From positions 1-64,000 of the forward strand of contig JACKHP010000009.1 of the NCBI GenBank assembly GCA_020638905.1: 64,000 nucleotides of DNA, in the 5' to 3' direction. The first letter of the stretch is position 1; every line of letters starts with the position of its first letter. Of the stretch, positions 61,607-64,000 are shown one piece after another. The translations under genes were made by a program, and so were the position numbers. Below the pieces are notes generated by a model. That model saw only the letters and a list, made by a program, of their open reading frames with translations. It ran no database searches and was not told the origin of the DNA. The DNA is from Planctomycetota bacterium. GTDB taxonomy: Bacteria > Planctomycetota > B15-G4.

Positions 61607-63664
61607 ATGGAACGTAGTGATCTCCCCTCGCGCGATGGTGGCCGCAGCCGCTTCCCCACCCTTGCCGGGGCCTTCGCGCTCGCGGTGATGGCCTCGGGCG
61701 CCGACGCACAGTTCATCAGCCTGGCCAGCGGCTCGATCACCGGCGGCTCCCCGTCGCCCCAGGCCGTCCCCACCGACGTCGCTTCCCCGAGCGTCTTCCC
61801 GTTCCGGGAGATCGACGGCACCGGGACCAACCCGCTGCACCCCGACTGGGGCGCGGCGAACACGCCGCTGCTGCGCTCGGGCACCATCGGCTACGGCGAC
61901 GGTGAGTCGACGCCGGCCGGCGCGACTCGTCCCAGCGCCCGCGAGGTGAGCAACGCCTGCGTGGCACAGCCGACGAGCATGCCCGCCGCGGCTCCCGTGT
62001 CCGACTACGTCTGGCAGTGGGGACAGTTCATCGACCACGACATCGACCTGACCGGCGGCGCAGATCCGGCCGAGCCGTTCGACATCGACGTGCCGCTGGG
62101 CGACCCGTGGTTCGATCCGTCCAGCACGGGCAGCGAGGTGATCGGTCTCTCGCGTTCGCACTGGACGCTCGTCGGCGGCTCGCCGGTGCGCCAACAGGTG
62201 AACGAGATCACCGCCTGGCTCGACGCGTCGAACGTGTACGGCTCCGACCCGGTGCGCAACGCCGCGCTGCGCCTGCCCGACGGACGCCTCGCGACGAGTC
62301 CCGGCAACCTGCTCCCCTTCAACACCGCCGGACTGCCCAACGCCCCGGACAGCAGCCCGGGGTACTTCCTCGGCGGTGACGTGCGCTCGAACGAGCAGAA
62401 CGGCCTGACGGCCATGCACACGCTCTTCGTGCGCGAGCACAACCGGCTCGTGGGAGTGTTCGAAGCGCTCGGCGATCCGCCCGAGCTCTGCTACGAGAAG
62501 GCGCGCGCCGTCGTCGGCGCCGAAGAGCAGGTCATCACCTACAACGAGTTCGTGCCGGCCATGCTGGGTCCGGACGCGCTGCCGCCCTACGCCGGCTGGA
62601 ACCCTGCGGTCGACGGTTCGATCGAGAACGCGTTCTCGACCGGTTGCTACCGCTTCGGCCACACGATGCTGTCGCCCACGCTGCTCCGTCTCGGTTCCGA
62701 CTTCTACCCGATCGGTGCGGGCAACATCGAGCTGCGCGACGCCTTCTTCAACCCGCAGGAGATCGTCGACAACGGCATCGAGCCGCTGCTGCTCGGTCTC
62801 GCCATGCAGCGTCCGCAGGAGGTCGACGCGCAGATCGTCGACGACGTGCGCAACTTCCTCTTCGGACCTCCCGGATCGGGCGGCTTCGACCTGGCCTCGC
62901 TGAACATCCAGCGTGGTCGCGACCACGGTCTCGCGTCGTACAACCAGACGCGCATCGACTTCGGCCTCGCGCCGCGCGCGAGCTTCGCCGAGATCTCGTC
63001 CGACGCGGCCACGGTCGCGAAGCTCGCGTCGGTCTACGCCACGGTCGACGACATCGACCTGTGGGTCGGCATGCTGGCCGAGGACCACGTGAACGGCGGA
63101 CTCGTCGGCGAGCTGGCGTTCACCGTGCTCGTCGACCAGTTCACGCGGCTGCGTGACGGCGACCGTTTCTGGTACGAGCTGCTGCCGTCGGACCTCAAGT
63201 CGATGGCCGAATCGCGCACGCTGGCGGACGTCATCCGCGACAACACGACGCTCTCGAACGAGGTCCCCGACCACGTCTTCATCCAGGCCTGGACCGACCT
63301 GGGTGCGTCGCTGGCCGGCACGCTCGGTGCACCGCGCCTGCGCGGCGTGGGCAGCCTGCTTCCCGGCAGCGCGACGCGCTACGTGCTCGACGGCGCCCGT
63401 CCGTCGGCGCCGGCGCTGTTCGTGCTCGGCTTCACCACGCTCAACGTGCCGTTCAAGGGCGGCACGATGGTGCCGTGGGTCGGCTCGCCGCTCGGCGTGC
63501 TCGTGCCTTTCGGGACCGATCCCGCGGGCGGTGCGATCTTCCCGTTCGTGTGGCCGGCATCCGCACCGTCCGGTTCGCAGGTCTGGGCGCAGTGCTGGAT
63601 CGCCGATCCGGGTGCACCGGCCGGCGTGGCGGCGAGCAACGCCGTGCGCGGCGACTCTCCGTGA
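61607..63664 (+). CDS. exported animal-type haem peroxidase with PFKGG C-terminal module
   Basis: 685 residues from 61607; a hydrophobic signal follows a short charged lead (to SGADAQ, ~35). The distal His is in GQFIDHDIDLTGG (His144), GGDVRSNEQNGLTAMHTLFVREHNRL carries the peroxidase helix, and RFGHTMLSP holds the proximal His near residue 352. NIQRGRDHGLASYNQTR is the conserved late motif. The shared module forms the last ~120 residues (VPFKGGTMVPWV, WAQCWIADPGAPAGVAASNAVR). It would use hydrogen peroxide outside the cytoplasm to oxidise halides or phenolic groups. Confidence 0.92.
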   Translation: MERSDLPSRDGGRSRFPTLAGAFALAVMASGADAQFISLASGSITGGSPSPQAVPTDVASPSVFPFREIDGTGTNPLHPDWGAANTPLLRSGTIGYGDGESTPAGATRPSAREVSNACVAQPTSMPAAAPVSDYVWQWGQFIDHDIDLTGGADPAEPFDIDVPLGDPWFDPSSTGSEVIGLSRSHWTLVGGSPVRQQVNEITAWLDASNVYGSDPVRNAALRLPDGRLATSPGNLLPFNTAGLPNAPDSSPGYFLGGDVRSNEQNGLTAMHTLFVREHNRLVGVFEALGDPPELCYEKARAVVGAEEQVITYNEFVPAMLGPDALPPYAGWNPAVDGSIENAFSTGCYRFGHTMLSPTLLRLGSDFYPIGAGNIELRDAFFNPQEIVDNGIEPLLLGLAMQRPQEVDAQIVDDVRNFLFGPPGSGGFDLASLNIQRGRDHGLASYNQTRIDFGLAPRASFAEISSDAATVAKLASVYATVDDIDLWVGMLAEDHVNGGLVGELAFTVLVDQFTRLRDGDRFWYELLPSDLKSMAESRTLADVIRDNTTLSNEVPDHVFIQAWTDLGASLAGTLGAPRLRGVGSLLPGSATRYVLDGARPSAPALFVLGFTTLNVPFKGGTMVPWVGSPLGVLVPFGTDPAGGAIFPFVWPASAPSGSQVWAQCWIADPGAPAGVAASNAVRGDSP

Positions 63665-63699
63665 CGGCGCGCTGATCCGTCCCACACGCCGGTGCGGTA

Positions 63700-63736
63700 C
63701 GAGGCCGCGCGACGCGAAGTGCGTCGCGCGGCCTCG
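63700..63736 (+). terminator. hairpin after haem peroxidase gene
   Basis: CGAGGCCGCGCGACGC and its exact complement form 16 pairs around a GAAGT loop, 35 nt after the stop. Confidence 0.65.
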
Positions 63737-63921
63737 GTCGTTCCCGGGCTGCGCGTCGGTGAGCGTTTCACTCGTGAGTGCGACCTGCGCGATGCGCATC
63801 AGGGACACTGCGTAGTGAATCGCTTTCGACTTGAGTGGAATCCGCGAACGTCCGATGCAGCGCCCGCGGGCGATCCCGAAACGTCGTCGCGCGCAGTCTT
63901 CATCGTGAGAGGAGTCCCACC

Positions 63922-64000
63922 ATGCATCCCAGCGACTCCGCGCAGCAGCGCGGTTTCACGCTCGTCGAACTCGCCGTCGTCGTCGTCATCCTCGGCGTGC
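63922..64000 (+). CDS. type IV pilin/pseudopilin, 5' end
   Basis: The window ends inside this gene. The first 26 residues include QQRGFTLVELAVVVVILGV, the prepilin cleavage and methylation motif (Gly before FTLVE) and start of the hydrophobic helix. GAGAGGAG lies upstream of the ATG. Pseudopilins build type II secretion or type IV pilus fibres. A 257-nt gap with the hairpin at 63700 separates it from the peroxidase. Confidence 0.85.
   Translation, partial: MHPSDSAQQRGFTLVELAVVVVILGV

Overview
The window is a high-GC bacterial chromosome segment, most likely from a planctomycete lineage. This is an inference from content, since no rRNA, tRNA or other marker gene is present. The pointers are many exported FG-GAP/VCBS, beta-helix and HEAT proteins, a Tat-exported Gfo/Idh/MocA oxidoreductase coupled to a CxxCH membrane protein, PPC plus gluzincin and sulfatase-like proteins, a Ser/Thr kinase with a membrane C-terminus, and a type IV pilin-like gene at the right edge. 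About 39 genes are supported. No CRISPR, phage or clear insertion sequence was seen.

Layout. 1-2.2 kb: end of an unknown gene, the MocA-like oxidoreductase and a haem-motif membrane protein, all linked by ATGA overlaps. 2.2-7.5 kb: a SulP transporter, transaldolase, a small membrane protein and a glutamine synthetase-like enzyme. 7.5-12.4 kb (minus): a Sel1 lipoprotein, a peroxiredoxin whose peroxidatic residue is encoded by in-frame UGA followed by a SECIS-like hairpin, and an SGNH hydrolase. 12.5-19.5 kb: exported proteins, a HEAT-repeat protein, a PPC-metallopeptidase, a small oxidoreductase-like protein and an RlmN-family radical SAM enzyme. 19.7-23.9 kb: a tandem pair of 694-residue FG-GAP proteins.

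24-29 kb: a noncoding region with 35-bp inverted repeats, then a minus-strand operon iorA-iorB-acd. This operon would oxidise aryl-pyruvates to aryl-CoA and recover ATP. 30-33 kb: icd-aceK, isocitrate dehydrogenase with its own kinase/phosphatase. Citrate synthase lies at 37.3 kb, so TCA branch-point genes are close together. Between them are a beta-helix protein, a truncated copy of its C-terminus, and an amidohydrolase and COG0523 GTPase whose start codons diverge with a 6-nt gap.

39-64 kb: mostly cell-surface or exported proteins (beta-helix, sulfatase-like, a second tandem FG-GAP pair, di-haem peroxidase with leucine-rich tail, zinc carboxypeptidase, animal-type haem peroxidase), plus a Ser/Thr kinase, a PepSY/DUF4920 pair, an AraC regulator and a pilin start.

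The most striking unifying signal is a C-terminal module of about 115-125 residues with a core like PFKGGTLVPSP and an ending like SNAlR-x-x-P. It caps at least seven exported proteins of quite different catalytic or repeat types, and related-looking modules end two more. It behaves like a shared surface-sorting, anchoring or assembly tag. The second main signal is the selenocysteine peroxiredoxin.
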